A DNA stretch of 64,000 nucleotides, taken from the NCBI GenBank assembly GCA_025738555.1, contig JAOVFP010000019.1, positions 2,294,001 through 2,358,000 of the forward strand, given 5' to 3'. Numbering within the stretch: position 1 is the first letter of the stretch; each line of letters starts with the position of its first letter. Under the pieces are notes generated by a model. That model was not told the origin of the DNA and searched no databases. It saw nothing but the letters and a program-made list of their open reading frames with translations. Shown piece by piece: positions 45,206 to 57,290 of the stretch. The translations under genes were made by a program, and so were the position numbers. The DNA is from Cyathus striatus (taxonomy: Eukaryota; Basidiomycota; Agaricomycetes; Agaricales; Nidulariaceae).

Positions 45206-45539
45206 GAGTACATGCTTGTGATTGATATGATTGACCATCTTAACTGAAATTATTCAGTGGGGGAACATATTGGATTATAACTGACATTATCTTCGCATTT
45301 TGAGTTAGTGCATGTTATGGAAATAGCAGACAGAGTGAGTATCTCTATTTATCTATGATAATAATTCAAATACATAATCAATGCTACTTAGTGATTTTAT
45401 TTCTAGCCATATCTATATTTGGTCAGTAGTATAGACCTATGTGTTTATCATTACTGACCCATACATATAAATCCCCTAGTACAATTCTCAGCTCAGTGGT
45501 TCAGAAAATTATTCTATTATTATTGAATTCTAACTGTCA

Positions 45540-46313
45540 TCAACCAGTTACTACAAGCTATCACTGTATTAAATGACATCTCAAGTTCAAAAACCATTGC
45601 TGCCATTCCTGGATTCAGTGCATGCATGATGAAAGAAGTGAAGAATGATCATACTCTAGGCATTTTAAACATTCTATGTTTTGCATACTCTGCTGCATTT
45701 CACAGTATGTTTATTTTACTATTCCACAAACTATTTTAAATTCTTTCCAACAGCTATATTATTTCTTCTAACAGTTATTAGGCTGGGAAATGAGACAATT
45801 TTCACCCCTGGGGGACTAAAAAACTGCTAAAAAATGAAGGAGGCACCTACCCTATTATTATGTCATTTGTCCTAGATGGAACGATGTATTTTGTGATCAT
45901 CTTTGATAAGAGGTATTATCCTGGTAGTTACCCATACACTACTGATATACATGCATTGCAGTATTTACAATGATTAAGATGTGCTCTACACTGAATTATG
46001 GTGGAATGAAAAATGAAATTCGCATCTATTTGGACTTGTAAATTTCAGTACTACTTTATTTTATCATTAAAGGTTTACATAAGCTTACAGGTGGTACAAT
46101 GGAATGATTTCATTTGCAGTAAGCTAAATATCTATATTTTATGTTAATATTTATATATTCACAGGGACCACGGCTAATATTGAGCCTGTGAAAACTTGCT
46201 GATGTCAATGGAAGTTCCATTACCAATGCATCCAGGTCAATTTTCTTTGCCCAATCCACACGTACAACACCTGACATACTCCAGGAAGATGTATTTGAAA
46301 ACAGGACGGCTTA
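45540..46313 (+). pseudogene. Remnant of a multi-pass membrane protein gene (DUF6533-like)
   Basis: Fragments in shifting frames read TILGILN-type hydrophobic segments (45655-45705), AILFLLTVIRLGNE (45750-45795), MSFVLDGTMYFVIIF (45860-45910) and, after a spliced gap, GPRLILSL, a TGA, then KLADVNGSSITN (46165-46225). The order of a hydrophobic helix, D-G-T-x-Y-F helix and G-P-R-x-x-L-x-L tail recalls the C-terminal half of agaricomycete DUF6533 membrane proteins. The frames do not connect, so only decayed exons remain. Confidence 0.35.
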
Positions 46314-46319
46314 GCCTCA

Positions 46320-47480
46320 TGTCCCAAACTAGCTGCTTCTATTAGTTGTCATATTTATTGCTACGTAGATGAATGGGCATGCATGAATTAAGACATCGCA
46401 TGGAGAGCGTGAAATACGGTTCAGTGTGCATATATTAAAGTTGCACGACTTGATAATCAGACTTTGTGAATGGATTTTGTGGTGAGGCATAAGTACTACC
46501 TTCTCTACATCGGCATGCAAAGCAGCATCCACTTGCTGTCAATCCCCACACCATCCAAACAATCTAAATCATCTATTGAACTCCTCCTTCTCTTGTTTTG
46601 TTAAAGGCATAGAAGTGGAATGGGAAAAGTGAGAACACTGACCAACCAAGGGACTGTAGTATCCTCAGCAGCCCCACAAACGCACAGAGCCAACAAAGAG
46701 TCAACACGGAGCAGTGGATGAAAGTGGTGTACTGCTCGGCCCATATCGGCTCATTGTATGTGTTGTAGGACCTGAAATAGGTAAATTCCTAAATCAAATT
46801 GACTCTTCGTGCAGGGAGCTGGGTGGAATTCTTGGTGGTTTTATTTCTCTCCCTTCCCTGCTCTCCCTGGTCGGGGTGACAAATGTGATGGAGGGTAAAA
46901 CCAATTACACGAGAAAGGAGAAGTATTCAAACCAAGAGGAGACACAGTTCTCTTTCCCTCCTCTTACACCTCAAGTTCTGCCGCAGTGGGATTGATCAAG
47001 GGAGTAGAGGAGATTAGAGGAGGGAGGGCCAGTAGAGGGCATATCAGCAGCATCTTCAACAATTCGTGTAATCTCGACACTCCTCTTCCTCAATCCCCTC
47101 CCCACCTCAGACCCATCCACCATCTATCGACCCCCTGCCTCCATGTGTAACGAGCATACCCTCTCCCATCACAGATATACTCCCAAACTTTCCATATCAT
47201 CAGACAAAATGAAGCTTAAACAATGGAGGTCCATGAACACCTCTGCATCCATCCCTGCCACACCTAATCTAACTCCCACCCCTGCCACAGACACAATTTT
47301 ATCATTAACAAACATATGTTGTCCATCTTTAAAACTAAAAGCTGCACTTTCTTATCTTTGGGTGAGAGCAGATTGAGCTGTGAATAATGGCATTTGGTGA
47401 TAGGGAGGAGATGGAGGTCCCTGAGATTTCATGCCTGAGTTGAGTGTGCAAGCTCAGTGTAAGGGTAAACAATGTGTTGA
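46320..47480. other. Unassigned stretch
   Basis: A 93-codon frame at 46714-46995 and a Pro/Thr-rich frame at 47143-47376 show no domain and no neighbouring exons that I can connect. No repeat partner was noticed. Confidence 0.4.
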
Positions 47481-47485
47481 TACCT

Positions 47486-47800
47486 AAACAAAGAATTTGT
47501 AAGCAAGTAGATTGAACATCTGTTCGACCTGGGATGTTCTAAGGTGTTGAGAAGGTGGGGGGATATTTCACTGAGTTCAGAGGGAGTAGTTACATGATTT
47601 TTAAAGAAAATTTAGAATAAGGAGAGTACTTAATGAAGAATAGTGGAATAAAACAGAAATTAAAGGTTTAGAGATTGTAGATTATTGGAAGAAAAGGGGA
47701 AAGCTTGAAACATAAAGCATACCAATGAATTGGAAGAAAATGTGTAAAATATAAACTTAAGTAGAGACAAACACAGCCTTCAGTAAACTATTTTGCGGCA
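47486..47800 (+). repeat. Dispersed repeat R4, copy 2
   Basis: Matches 43570-43926, without the LTR insertion. Confidence 0.6.
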
Positions 47801-47907
47801 TTCATTAGGAATTGGTAAGGTGGGATACTGATGATCTTGAGTCCTGCTGAGTAATAGTGGCATTAAGGCAATGCAAGAGTGTGTCGGCATTGGAGGGAAA
47901 ATGGGAA

Positions 47908-47938
47908 AGAGAGAGAGAGAGAGTGTGTGTGTGTGTAT
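47908..47938 (+). repeat. Microsatellite (GA)n(GT)n
   Basis: gagagagagagag followed by tgtgtgtgtgt. Confidence 0.9.
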
Positions 47939-48372
47939 GCAAATGTGTCAATGCATGCATCAGCTGATTACATAATAGGAATTGTAATTGGAGGAGCTTG
48001 CTCCCCCTATTTATCTGCATTGGCGAGTGCCACTGAGGTCAGGCACCCCGGCACCACGAAATAGGTAATATTAGCACACAGCCCCATGTACAATATACAT
48101 GATGTTAAAATTAAAGAGAAGAAATAAAGTGAGTGAGTGAAATAAAAGCAGATAGACGAGAAGTAGACAAGAATGAAGAGAAATGGGCTAATTAACTAGC
48201 AGCATGGGTGCATCAAAAACCTCATGCATGAAAACCCAGTGGGAAAAAGATGCAATCACAGGGGAAAAGCTACCGGCTGATCTACAGGTACAGTAAAGGA
48301 AAAAGGTGAGGAGAAACGAAAGGGAGGTGGGAGGGTAGCAAAAAAACTACAACGTCAAAGTGGTGGTGACAG

Positions 48373-48462
48373 CACTGGTGCAGGAGGGAGGAGGAAGAAT
48401 TAGCAGCTAACTTGAGAGAAACAGAGAAAAAGCACCTGGTGCAGGAGGGAGGAGGAAGAATG
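48373..48462 (+). repeat. 25-bp direct repeat
   Basis: 'ctggtgcaggagggaggagg' plus 'aagaat' occurs near 48376 and again near 48437. Confidence 0.85.
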
Positions 48463-48727
48463 TGGGTCATTCAATTCCTGTGAGCTCCTTGTACCATCCA
48501 CATGGCCAGCTCCGAAGTGCAATCACAGTCTGGCCCCTGCGAATAAATTGCGATGAAAGTCAAGAAGGTATTATGAGTGTCAGTGGCCTCAAGCAAGAGG
48601 TCAGAGATAAGACCACTCACAATACAGTTCCCAACATGTGCCAGCCGCCTGTGAAGCGTTGGTGCTTCATGGCCCGAAAATACCACGTCGCTACTGTCCC
48701 TATTGGCCCAGTGCAAGCAAGTGCAAG

Positions 48728-48760
48728 TAGGGCTGCCAACCGTACCGTATACAGACTGTG
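48728..48760 (+). mobile_element. hAT-type terminus (TAGGGCTG)
   Basis: TAGGGCTGCCAACCGTACCG parallels the inverted terminus ending at 3725 (TAGGGCTGTACACCGTACCG). No opposite end was found. Confidence 0.45.
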
Positions 48761-50188
48761 CAAGTCCCCTTGAACCCTGAAAAATGCGTAGTAGCTGTGC
48801 ATCAATGACTGGATACGCTCGGATTTCTCTGTCATTCTCGGATTTGTCCAAAACACTCGCTTGTCACTGTCATCAGAATGCTCAGGTGTGTCCACACACA
48901 CTCAGAATTGTCCATACATGCTCGGGTTTGTCCGCTGTGTGTTGGTTGGCCCATGAGCAGGCCAATAGGGTGCATTAGTCAGGCTTCAGCACTGCCAAAT
49001 GCAAAATGTTATAAAACCTTACAGATTGAGTACATTGGTCACACATTTTGGTAACCATAGAACGGAGGTTTGGACTGTCACACTCCAACAGGTCCGAACA
49101 CTTGGTTGAAATGGTACAGTATGACTATTCCCTCACTTTAATAAATACTTAAATACAACAATAAGTGCTTTGTACCAACTTTGTACTTTTTTCACCACCA
49201 CTTCAAATACCATTGGATACTTAGTACTATGGAACCAGTACACCCATGCATTTAACAATAGTAGAATAATTAATTTGACACAAGGAACTATTTAGTTTAT
49301 AAAATGAAGCAAAAATTAATAGAACATTGAAGACAAGACTACTAATACAAAACATATAATAAGTATACTGATTAAATTCTGCTCAAACAAATCAAGCTGA
49401 AATAGTGGCATGAATAATATTCAAGTGAGTGTGAAGCAATATGTAAGTGATTGAGAAACTGCTATTATCCCAAAGATATACTGTAGCATATCCTTATGAT
49501 CTAGTCTAAAAAGAATTATATATTATACTAATGCCAGCTCTTACCCAAGCCAACACAGTTTAAGTGTGATCATGATAGGTATTTCTCTTCATGCTCATGC
49601 ATATTTCCCATAAATTGTGCATGAGTGTTATATTCACACTCATGCATATTTGCTGCTGCTTGCATAGTATAACTTGCATTTGAGTGTTATATTCACACTC
49701 ATGTTCAATTTACTTGAGCTTGAGCATGAGCATAATAAGTCTATTTTCACTCATGTATATTTATGTATACTCTCAATTTAAACAATTTATTCATTTTTAT
49801 AAGATTAAACCATATATTTATATCCTGACTACACTTACACATGGGAGGAGTAGTAAGTACTACTACTAAGTACAATAGAAACAACCACACTTCAATTTAG
49901 GTGCAAATAGTAATACTTATGCATGAGTGTGAATAAGTATTCACCTCATGCATACACCCAAACTCATTTAGAGTGTGAACATGACAGTGAGTATATTCAC
50001 ATTCACACTCAATTATGATGAATTTTATCATGAGCATGAGAATGAATAGGCTAATCTATTCACACTCACACTTATCTCAATTTAGATTGATTTATTGATG
50101 GGCACCCTTCCTTGTCATTATGCTCAACAACTGTATCTTAGGTATTATATGAAAGGGTAATCTTATGAAAATATGAAATAATTAATAC
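48761..50188. repeat. AT-rich spacer with scattered satellite-like motifs
   Basis: 'ctcggatttgtcc'-type short repeats occur at 48830-48935. Between 49560 and 50070 there are many 'catgctc/gagcatga/cactcatg' motifs that resemble eroded units of the 33717-35505 satellite, without a regular period. No gene is seen. Confidence 0.45.
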
Positions 50189-51350
50189 TGTTGAGTCACA
50201 GTTCGAGTTAAGTAATAATTAAAGACTTAGAATAGTAATTCCAAATATTATCATAAAACTCAAACTGTGAGATGTGATTTCAATTAGTTCAAGGGGTGCA
50301 ATTGTGTTAAGTCCAAATTTAGAACAAGTTAAAAATAGAACAAGTCAACTCAAGCTATTCTTGTTCACATGTCAAAGTATTCAAAGTAAAGATATTCAAT
50401 TTCAGATGTAATTCAGTATCATGGTACATATTTCTTGGTATCAAATCATCTTATAACTATGTCTGAATCTCGTCTTTACACTCCCTATTTGTGGGAGGGA
50501 AGAATGCCTGGCATTTCTTGCCTTATTCCTTCCCTTTTACCCTACTATATACCTATTTCTTATCTATTTATTTACATATTGCATAGTAGTACATGTCTAA
50601 TATATTCTATTTGATTTCCAGGTATTTCCACTGAGCAACCACTGTATCAGCACCCAGATGGCAGTCAGCCAATCATGTGCATAGCCCAGCATGTCCCCTT
50701 TCTGCAACATGTGCTTATTTGAGCATCCCATTGGTTACCTTCCTAATCAGGTAATCAGCCGATGTGGCAGTGTCAGCCATTTCACATCAATTTCATTTAC
50801 ATCAGCCTCTCAGGTCAGTTCCCCACTTCTGCACTCACTCCTAACTGTCAAGGTACTCACTTTTGCTCTGTTCTTTCTTCCTTTCCCCCTTCTCACACAC
50901 ACTCTCTGCCTTTTGTAGTCTCATCTTGTGATTTATCATTTATTATTCAAGCTTGCTAGGTCTGGTGTCTTTTGTCTCAAGGTCTGGACTTTAGGGCTTT
51001 AGGATTTTGGTAAGTCTGTGTTCTGTCAATTTCCACTCATTGTATCTCATGCTGACTCTGTTAATAGTTATGTTTGTTCATTCTGGGTTTCTGATACTCA
51101 TTGTACAGAATGCAACATCGCATTTTTAAAGGTAAAGTAATATGTATTTGTTTTAAAGGGTTTTTTAAATCAGTACTAATGTGGAGTATGTGTTTTTATT
51201 AGTTTTATGATGTTTTTTAATCCCTTAATGAGCTATGGGAGGCAGTGCACGACCCCCACCCCTCCCCATGGTGTCCTCACTTGACACCATTTGGTACTGG
51301 AGTCTTGAAATCGAGACTTTGAAGAAATTTGAAACTAAGTACATTGCTTT
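50189..51350 (+). mobile_element. LTR (family L2, CpG-depleted copy) plus leader
   Basis: The LTR runs from TGTTGAGTCAC (50189) to GCAACA (51117) and aligns along its length with 57453-58318. The alignment continues through the leader 'ggtaaagt..tatgtatt' and an ATG-GGA-GGC frame start at about 51235, ending near 51350. Nearly every CG of the other copy is TG or CA here. No further retrotransposon coding sequence remains. Confidence 0.75.
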
Positions 51351-51890
51351 CTTTTTACATATGTATCAATACTTTTGTACAATGAATGCTACAATTATAA
51401 TTCATAAAGCATAGGTACTTTTGAACAATTATAAATTTAAGAGGAAGTGCAATAAGTTAGTAATATGTGCATGGAAAAATGAAAGCAGAGGGCATGAAAT
51501 GACAAATTGATGGAAATGATGAAGCAAGGGAAATCATAAGCAGTGCCAGGCAATGCCAAAATGCATGAGAAATGTTAAGACTAAGTATTTGGTGAAGGAA
51601 ATACTGTGGGAATTTATGAGAGAAGAGGGGTGGGAAGCAGTGAGTAGGAATTGAATATGATAAGTGGAGGCATGAGAAATAATGAGCAGAGAGGTTGACA
51701 TCAATCAAGCAATACAACAACTAAGTGGAGGCATGGGAAACGATGAGCAGGAAGATTATTATGCAACACATTGATAAGCAGAGGTATGGAAACAATGGGT
51801 GGGAGGGTGGATGAGAGTGAAGTACACAAGAAGTACAATTAAATTTATTGATATAAGATTGAGTGAGTTAAGGAGGTCATTACACTCCTC
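51351..51890. other. Unassigned spacer with weak short repeats
   Basis: 'ggaggcatg.gaaa..atgagcag' recurs three or four times at 51665-51800. No gene is supported. Confidence 0.4.
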
Positions 51891-51895
51891 CTTGA

Positions 51896-52012
51896 AATCA
51901 TGTAGACTCCATGTAGATTCCACCTGGACTCCACCTGGACTCCACCTGGACTCTATCTGGACTCTAGCCAGAATCATGACCAGTCTATTTTCTATGTAAA
52001 GTCCAGGTGGAG
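51896..52012 (+). repeat. 12-bp tandem repeat (ctccacctgga), left flank of LTR copy C
   Basis: Units of actccacctgg are repeated at 51915-51955 with degenerate units around. Related units in inverse orientation continue at 55700-55880, across the inserted LTR copy C. Confidence 0.8.
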
Positions 52013-52333
52013 TGATATGCCTAGTAAAATATAAGAGCTATTTTTCGAAATATAATAGACATCTAGTACTAGTAATACAGTTAGAGAATCAAGTCCAAGA
52101 GTCCAAGAGTTGGGGCAAGTTCCAAGCTGCCAACTAGAGTATTCTATTTGAATAATACTACCAAGGGAAGAGTCCAAGGGCTGAAGTTGAGTCCTGCACT
52201 GCCAGTCAAAGTATCTGCATGATATGAACTAAGGGATTTGACACAACAGCAATATATTTGGACTAATGATTCCTACATAAATTACAAAGTACTAGATAGC
52301 TATGCAATAAGGAAAAGACCCAAAGATACTACT

Positions 52334-53070
52334 TGTTATATCCATGTCCAGATACATCATGCTGACATTACTGAAGGTTTCCACATGACCTTCCAACATA
52401 CCTGGTCTGTTCCTGGAACATACCTGTTACAGGTTTATACTTCCCAATGTTTCTGCCTGTGAACATACCTAATACCTGTCAGGTTTTCTATTGGGTATCC
52501 TTGATACATAGTTTCTCATATGGCAGTCTCACTATGTCATTATACTATTACTCCTCTCTTTCATTCTTACTTGTATGTTTCATTATGGCCAAAGTAGTTT
52601 AGTTCTTTATTCTTCATTCTGAGTGTGTCATTTGTGCCCCTACTCCGCTTTGTCCAGTCTTTATACTTTACCTATCCCTTTGACTTCTACTCAGTATTAT
52701 GCTTCCACATTTGTACGTATAGGTTCCTACTTAGTAGTATCAACTCTGTACACTTCTTCCTACTCATAAGTTCTGAAACCTGCTCTGGGTTTTCCTTTGG
52801 GTTTCTCTCCCACTGCCTAGTGTAGTGGCAAAGCCTCTTCTCATACTCTGGAATGTTCCATTTCATTGTATATCATCTGTCTTGAAATATGAACCATTCC
52901 CTGGGGATATCCAGGCAGTGCAGCACATATGCTGAAGCCACAGTTCTTTCCTGCACTCCCACTCTATGTTCCTGCACCCATACTCACTTTAGGTTTCCAT
53001 TATAGTTCTCCCATGCCCTCCAGGTGTCTTTGCATCTGCTTCCTAGTAGGAAGAGAATCAGTACATAACA
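52334..53070 (+). mobile_element. Solo LTR (737 bp) nested in LTR copy C
   Basis: The ends TGTTAT...ATAACA are flanked by perfect ctact duplications (52329-52333 and 53071-53075). Copy A shows the empty site (gatactactatgg). No internal coding sequence remains. Confidence 0.88.
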
Positions 53071-53308
53071 CTACTATGGAATGTATTACAGTTGGCAACA
53101 CACAAATACCACAAATTTTATTACAATAGGAAGATGAATTTTTTAGTGAAAACTAATTACAGATTTGGATTCAGCAAGTCAAAATATGTATAAAAATGAT
53201 GTTTTTGAGAAATTCCAATAACAAAATAGGTGTGCCAAATTTTTTGGCAAAAAAATCGACATGTTATACTGACTAATTTAGGATTCAATGGCTTCGGCAA
53301 CCATCATT

Positions 53309-53703
53309 CACCTCAGACAAGGGTGGATCAGATCACTGTAAATATGGTACAACTCAATTTACTTAACAATTAGAATAGTTATTAAAATATGTTATCTGAC
53401 CAATGTGTGAGCAAATCTAGAATATGTGCAAGAATAGGAAAACTGACTGATCCATGCAACATATTTACAATAAGATCTGTGACTCCATCCATTCCTAGGC
53501 CAATCAGAAATTTTTTGGAGGCTTGTTTCATGTTGCACAGGTAAAATCGGCACAAAACAATTGGAACAATAAGCAGATGTATTACCCAATTTAGAATTTT
53601 CTAATGTATCTGACACATTACATATTTTATGGCATATTCTAATTGTTACAAAAATTGGGATGTACCATATTTACATGAACCTGATTTAGGTCTGTCTGAG
53701 GTG
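53309..53703. mobile_element. 395-bp MITE nested in the TA element
   Basis: The inverted ends CACCTCAGACA and TGTCTGAGGTG extend with mismatches for about 45 bp, including GTAAATATGGTAC on both sides. They are flanked by att (53306-53308, 53704-53706). The related element at 59413 lacks this segment and reads ccataattgaag. CAC... ends with a 3-bp duplication would fit a CACTA-type or PIF-type MITE; the superfamily is uncertain. Confidence 0.8.
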
Positions 53704-54683
53704 ATTGAAGTACTCCTCTAACACAAAATGTATAATTACCTATTTTTGAAGCTATACTCACATGAAATTTGAAGGAATCTAATTAATGGATCGAGCAAAT
53801 GTGGTAGTGTTGCTTGGGGTTAATGCAGGCTCATGTACCTCACTCCATTTCATCCCTTTGACTCTTAACTCTCCTTTCAATCCCTCTCACTGTCTCACTT
53901 TTTATTAGTTTCTCTTCATCTCTTTTGGATCAGTTTCTCTTTTGTTCAAATATAGTATATAATTAGAGTAAGTAAAGAGCAAGATTAACATGTGTTATCT
54001 CACACTGCACTTGCAGGTATGTACTCATTTGTAAAATCACCAGATCCATGATTTCACACTGTGCTCACAGTTTTACTGGGTATGGTAAGGAGGTCTGGCT
54101 GGGACCATAAATATATTTTTAAAACCCTCTACAGAGTCCAATACCCATCTCATCCAGATCCACACTGCTGAGTAGTAGGGTTTTTAAAGTAATTCACATA
54201 TCATTGAATATTTATCATGCATTATAGACTCCTTACTAATAGCATAAGCATTCTAATCATTTGTACTAGTTTATGGGTAGGGAATAAGTGACAGGTAGTG
54301 AGGAAAGAGCTGAGAGCTCTGAAAATAAGTTTTGACTGATTATTGTGAAATCCACTGCTGTTTTAGCTATTTGTATTCCAAAAAACTTTGGGTATGAGGA
54401 TTAGAAACATAATTTTTTGGCACCCACTGAGGTGGTTTAGAGGCCAATATCTTTGCGGAATCACGTTGCTATCAATGAAAGGAGGCTAAAACTACATTTT
54501 CTATGATTTTTACTATTTTTTATAGCTGAGTGCCAAATTTTTGGGTCAAAAATTAAAAATTTGGAATTTGGAAAATTGGCTCATGGAATACTAAAGAATA
54601 CATCCTAAATACACTATTCCGATGGTTTTTGGGGGTTAAAAATGGTTTGTGATGGCTAGAAAATTCACTCAAGAAATTTGTGG

Positions 54684-54845
54684 TATTCACCACGGGCAAT
54701 TGCTTCTATTTCCTTTGATGATGTCAAGACTATATGATGAAAATATTTTAAAATCAATAATATTGAGAAGATATGACGAAAATATTTTGATTTCATCATA
54801 TGTTCTCAATATCATCAAAGGAAATAGAAGCAATTGCCCACGGTG
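54684..54845. repeat. Hairpin with ~35-bp near-perfect arms
   Basis: 'caccacgggcaattgcttct' and the following 15 bp are mirrored by 'agaagcaattgcccacggtg' at the other end. A second, weaker inner inverted repeat (gaaaatatttt) sits in the loop. It forms the right subterminal part of the TA element. Confidence 0.88.
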
Positions 54846-55699
54846 ATTTGCATGTCGCCAACTGTAGTACATCTCCATACCAAGAATAATGCACCCAGTA
54901 CTAGGCTAGACAATCACATACCTTCAGGGAAATACTTCAGACTAGAGGGCTCTTTGTGCTGCTGGTCCCACCAGATACTGCAATGCATAGCTATCACACA
55001 GTCTCTTGAATAACCTGGAACATCCATATGTCTCTCCTGTATAATATGGCTACCATGTGGGAAACCATGTGCCCCCAGGACTTTGAAACACATGCTGAGC
55101 ACTACCCACAGCACATTGGGTGGTGCCATCAGACATGCTAGCACTGGAAATGCTAGTGTCCTTTATATCTGAAAACTTGGCTAAGATTAGCACATGTATT
55201 AGTGCATGTCTTGATGTGTGCCTATTAATAGCACAGCATGGCATTTGATACATCTCTGAAACTGAGCATGCCCTCATGGATTCTTGTATGGAGGGATAAC
55301 CATACCTCTTTGACCATTAGGGTTCCACTAGGACACTAGGACATACTATTTACCTTACCTATCCCATTGCACATGAGACCACTGCCATGTAATTAAGTAT
55401 ATAAGTAGTTAGACATACCTTAGAATATCTTAAGCACTGCACTGGCTGTACTTCCATTCTCACAGTAGAGTATGTCTGAAATTAATATTGGATTCTGAAG
55501 TATTAATCTGAAGTCTGAAGTCCATTCTGGAAGTACCTGAAAGCAATTGTATTATCTACTATTAAATACCTTGCTCATTTTACTATACTTGAAAACATTA
55601 TGCCCTTGAACTAAATATAAATCTAACTCAAACTTTATGTTCTTTGTTGGTGGTGTTAAAACTATGTAAATAAACATACTCTAAAAGTTAGTCTTATCA

Positions 55700-55880
55700 G
55701 GAGTCCAAGTAGAGTTCAGGTAGAGTCCAAGTGCTACCTGGACTATACTTGGAGTCTACTGGACTGAAGCACTGGAGTCCAACTAGAGTTCAGGTAAGTC
55801 CAGGTAGAGTCCAGGTTGGCTACACCTGAGCTCTATGTGGACTCTATGTGGACTCCACCTGAATTCTAGGTGGACTTTCC
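55700..55880 (+). repeat. 12-bp-type tandem repeat (gagtccaggta), right flank of LTR copy C
   Basis: Degenerate gagtccaggtag / ctacctggactc units in both orientations continue the array at 51896-52012. Confidence 0.75.
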
Positions 55881-55937
55881 AGTAGAATCTTTGACCATTA
55901 GATTTATTACTCTTACTTATATTTAATAAAAAAGTAT

Positions 55938-56011
55938 ACCACCATAGTTTGAACTCATGACCTGGGGGAGTTAATTGCACACATAATTACCACTAAGTTA
56001 TTGAACCTTAT
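55938..56011 (-). ncRNA. tRNA-like sequence, probably a SINE head or decayed tRNA
   Basis: The minus strand contains TAACTTAGTGGTAA, close to a tRNA A box, and 34 bp later CATGAGTTCAAACTATGG, close to a B box, then a T-rich tail. The acceptor stem does not pair well, so it is not a normal tRNA gene. A weaker B-box-like 'gagttcaattcctg' lies on the minus strand near 62085-62100. Confidence 0.35.
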
Positions 56012-56940
56012 AAAGTTAGCTATATCTATTCTACTTATCTAGTTCTGCACTCATATCACAGGCCATAAAATAATTTCTTTGGTTAATGTCATGTTCTTCC
56101 CACTGCAACACCTTCCCCATCAATTCCTGTCCCTCTCTGCTCCCACCACCCATCCCTCTCTGCTCCCACTGCTCATTGCTTGCTGCTTCCAACACTTGTC
56201 ACTCTCTACACTAAACACCTGCCTTTTCTCAGTGCTCAACATTTGTCTCTCAAAGCACCTGCTGGCCTCAATGCTGGATGACCAGCTAGTGACATTCAAG
56301 CATCAATGCCATTTTTTGTCAATGTGAACATAGCATCACCAAGCATTGGGGTCAGGTAAGTCACCTGCTCTACTCACCTCACTGTTCCCAGTTTCACATC
56401 CCCCCCCAGCCTTCTTCACTGCATATAAATAATGAGACAACAATGACACCTGCATCCTGCAATGTTGTTCTCACTCCTTTCCCAAGCCCCCCCCCCCTCA
56501 CCACTACAAACACCAACCACATCTGTCCTCACATCTTTGTCAATGCCACATCACATGTCAGGCCCCTCCTTCTCTTTTCTCTGCATTATCACAACAACAC
56601 ACCTATTCCACCCTCCCTCCTGGTCCACATCATAACAGATGACACAGAAAGCTGCAATGACCCTTTCGTCCCCCACTGTCCTCCTTGCCTCCCAGTGTGC
56701 TGTCTACCATGATTGTGCTACCACCAGCTCACCCTCTCCTGCTGTCTCCCATCCTTGCCCCTTACCCCATGGCAGTGGTGTCTGTTGTTGTGGTCTACAC
56801 CATCAGGCACCACTGCTATTCCCTGTCATATTGCATGTTGATGCCACATCATTGACTTCCATGAGTGTTAGCCAGAATGATCATAAAAATAAAGTGTTTT
56901 ATGATTGCTGCAATCTTCTATCTCATAATTGTCTATTTGT
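56012..56940. other. C-rich stretch with overlapping short frames, unassigned
   Basis: Pro/Ser/His-rich frames at 56079-56327, 56443-56712 and 56639-57055 follow base composition. I recognise no domain and see no convincing splice chain. Confidence 0.35.
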
Positions 56941-57290
56941 ATGGCATATTTACATATTATTAGTAGGTGTAATAGTAGTGATCATAAGTGATCATTGGGT
57001 GTTTCTAGGGCTTATTGGTTTGTTATTAGTATATATTTCTATAGGTGATCATTGATTGTTTCAAGGGCATATTAGGCATATTAGCTTATTATTAGTATAT
57101 ATGATTCTATAGGCAATTATAAGTGATCATTAATTTTTTCTAATTGAATATTACTATTATATGGATGTATTAGGTGATCATATACAATCATTGATTACTA
57201 TAAGTTGAATATTACTATTGTAGGACTGTATTGGGTGATCATAAACAATCATTGGTTACTACTAATTGGATATTGCTATTATACCTCATG
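56940..57290 (+). repeat. ~62-bp degenerate tandem repeat (ggtgatcat...)
   Basis: 'gggtgatcata.acaatcattg' through 'ttgaatattactattgtagg' repeats with period 62 near 57174 and 57236. Older, more diverged units extend back to about 56980. Confidence 0.75.

Larger units (their letters stand above)
53089..54864. mobile_element. TA-flanked TIR element (1776 bp), full-length non-autonomous
   Basis: The ends CAGTTGGCAACACACAAAT (left) and CAGTTGGCGACATGCAAAT (right, inward) differ only by transitions. TA lies on both sides (53087-53088 and 54865-54866), and the empty site is seen in copy A. This fits the Tc1/mariner/pogo superfamily. There is no transposase. A long internal hairpin lies at 54684-54845, and a 395-bp element is nested at 53309-53703. 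A truncated relative is at 59413-60200. Confidence 0.85.
52013..55699 (+). mobile_element. Long LTR (family L1), copy C, carrying two independent insertions
   Basis: It begins TGATATGCC and ends GTCTTATCA, with ggag on both sides (52009-52012 and 55700-55703), so it is probably a solo LTR with a 4-bp target duplication. Subtracting the 737-bp LTR and the 1776-bp TIR element with their duplications leaves about 1167 bp, matching copies A and B. A TATATAAG box lies near 55398. No retrotransposon genes are present. Confidence 0.75.

Noticed and set aside
56079..57060. Chain of Pro/Ser/Cys-rich ORFs as a secreted protein gene
   Set aside because: Frames overlap, no signal peptide start or consistent splice sites link them, and composition alone explains the openness.
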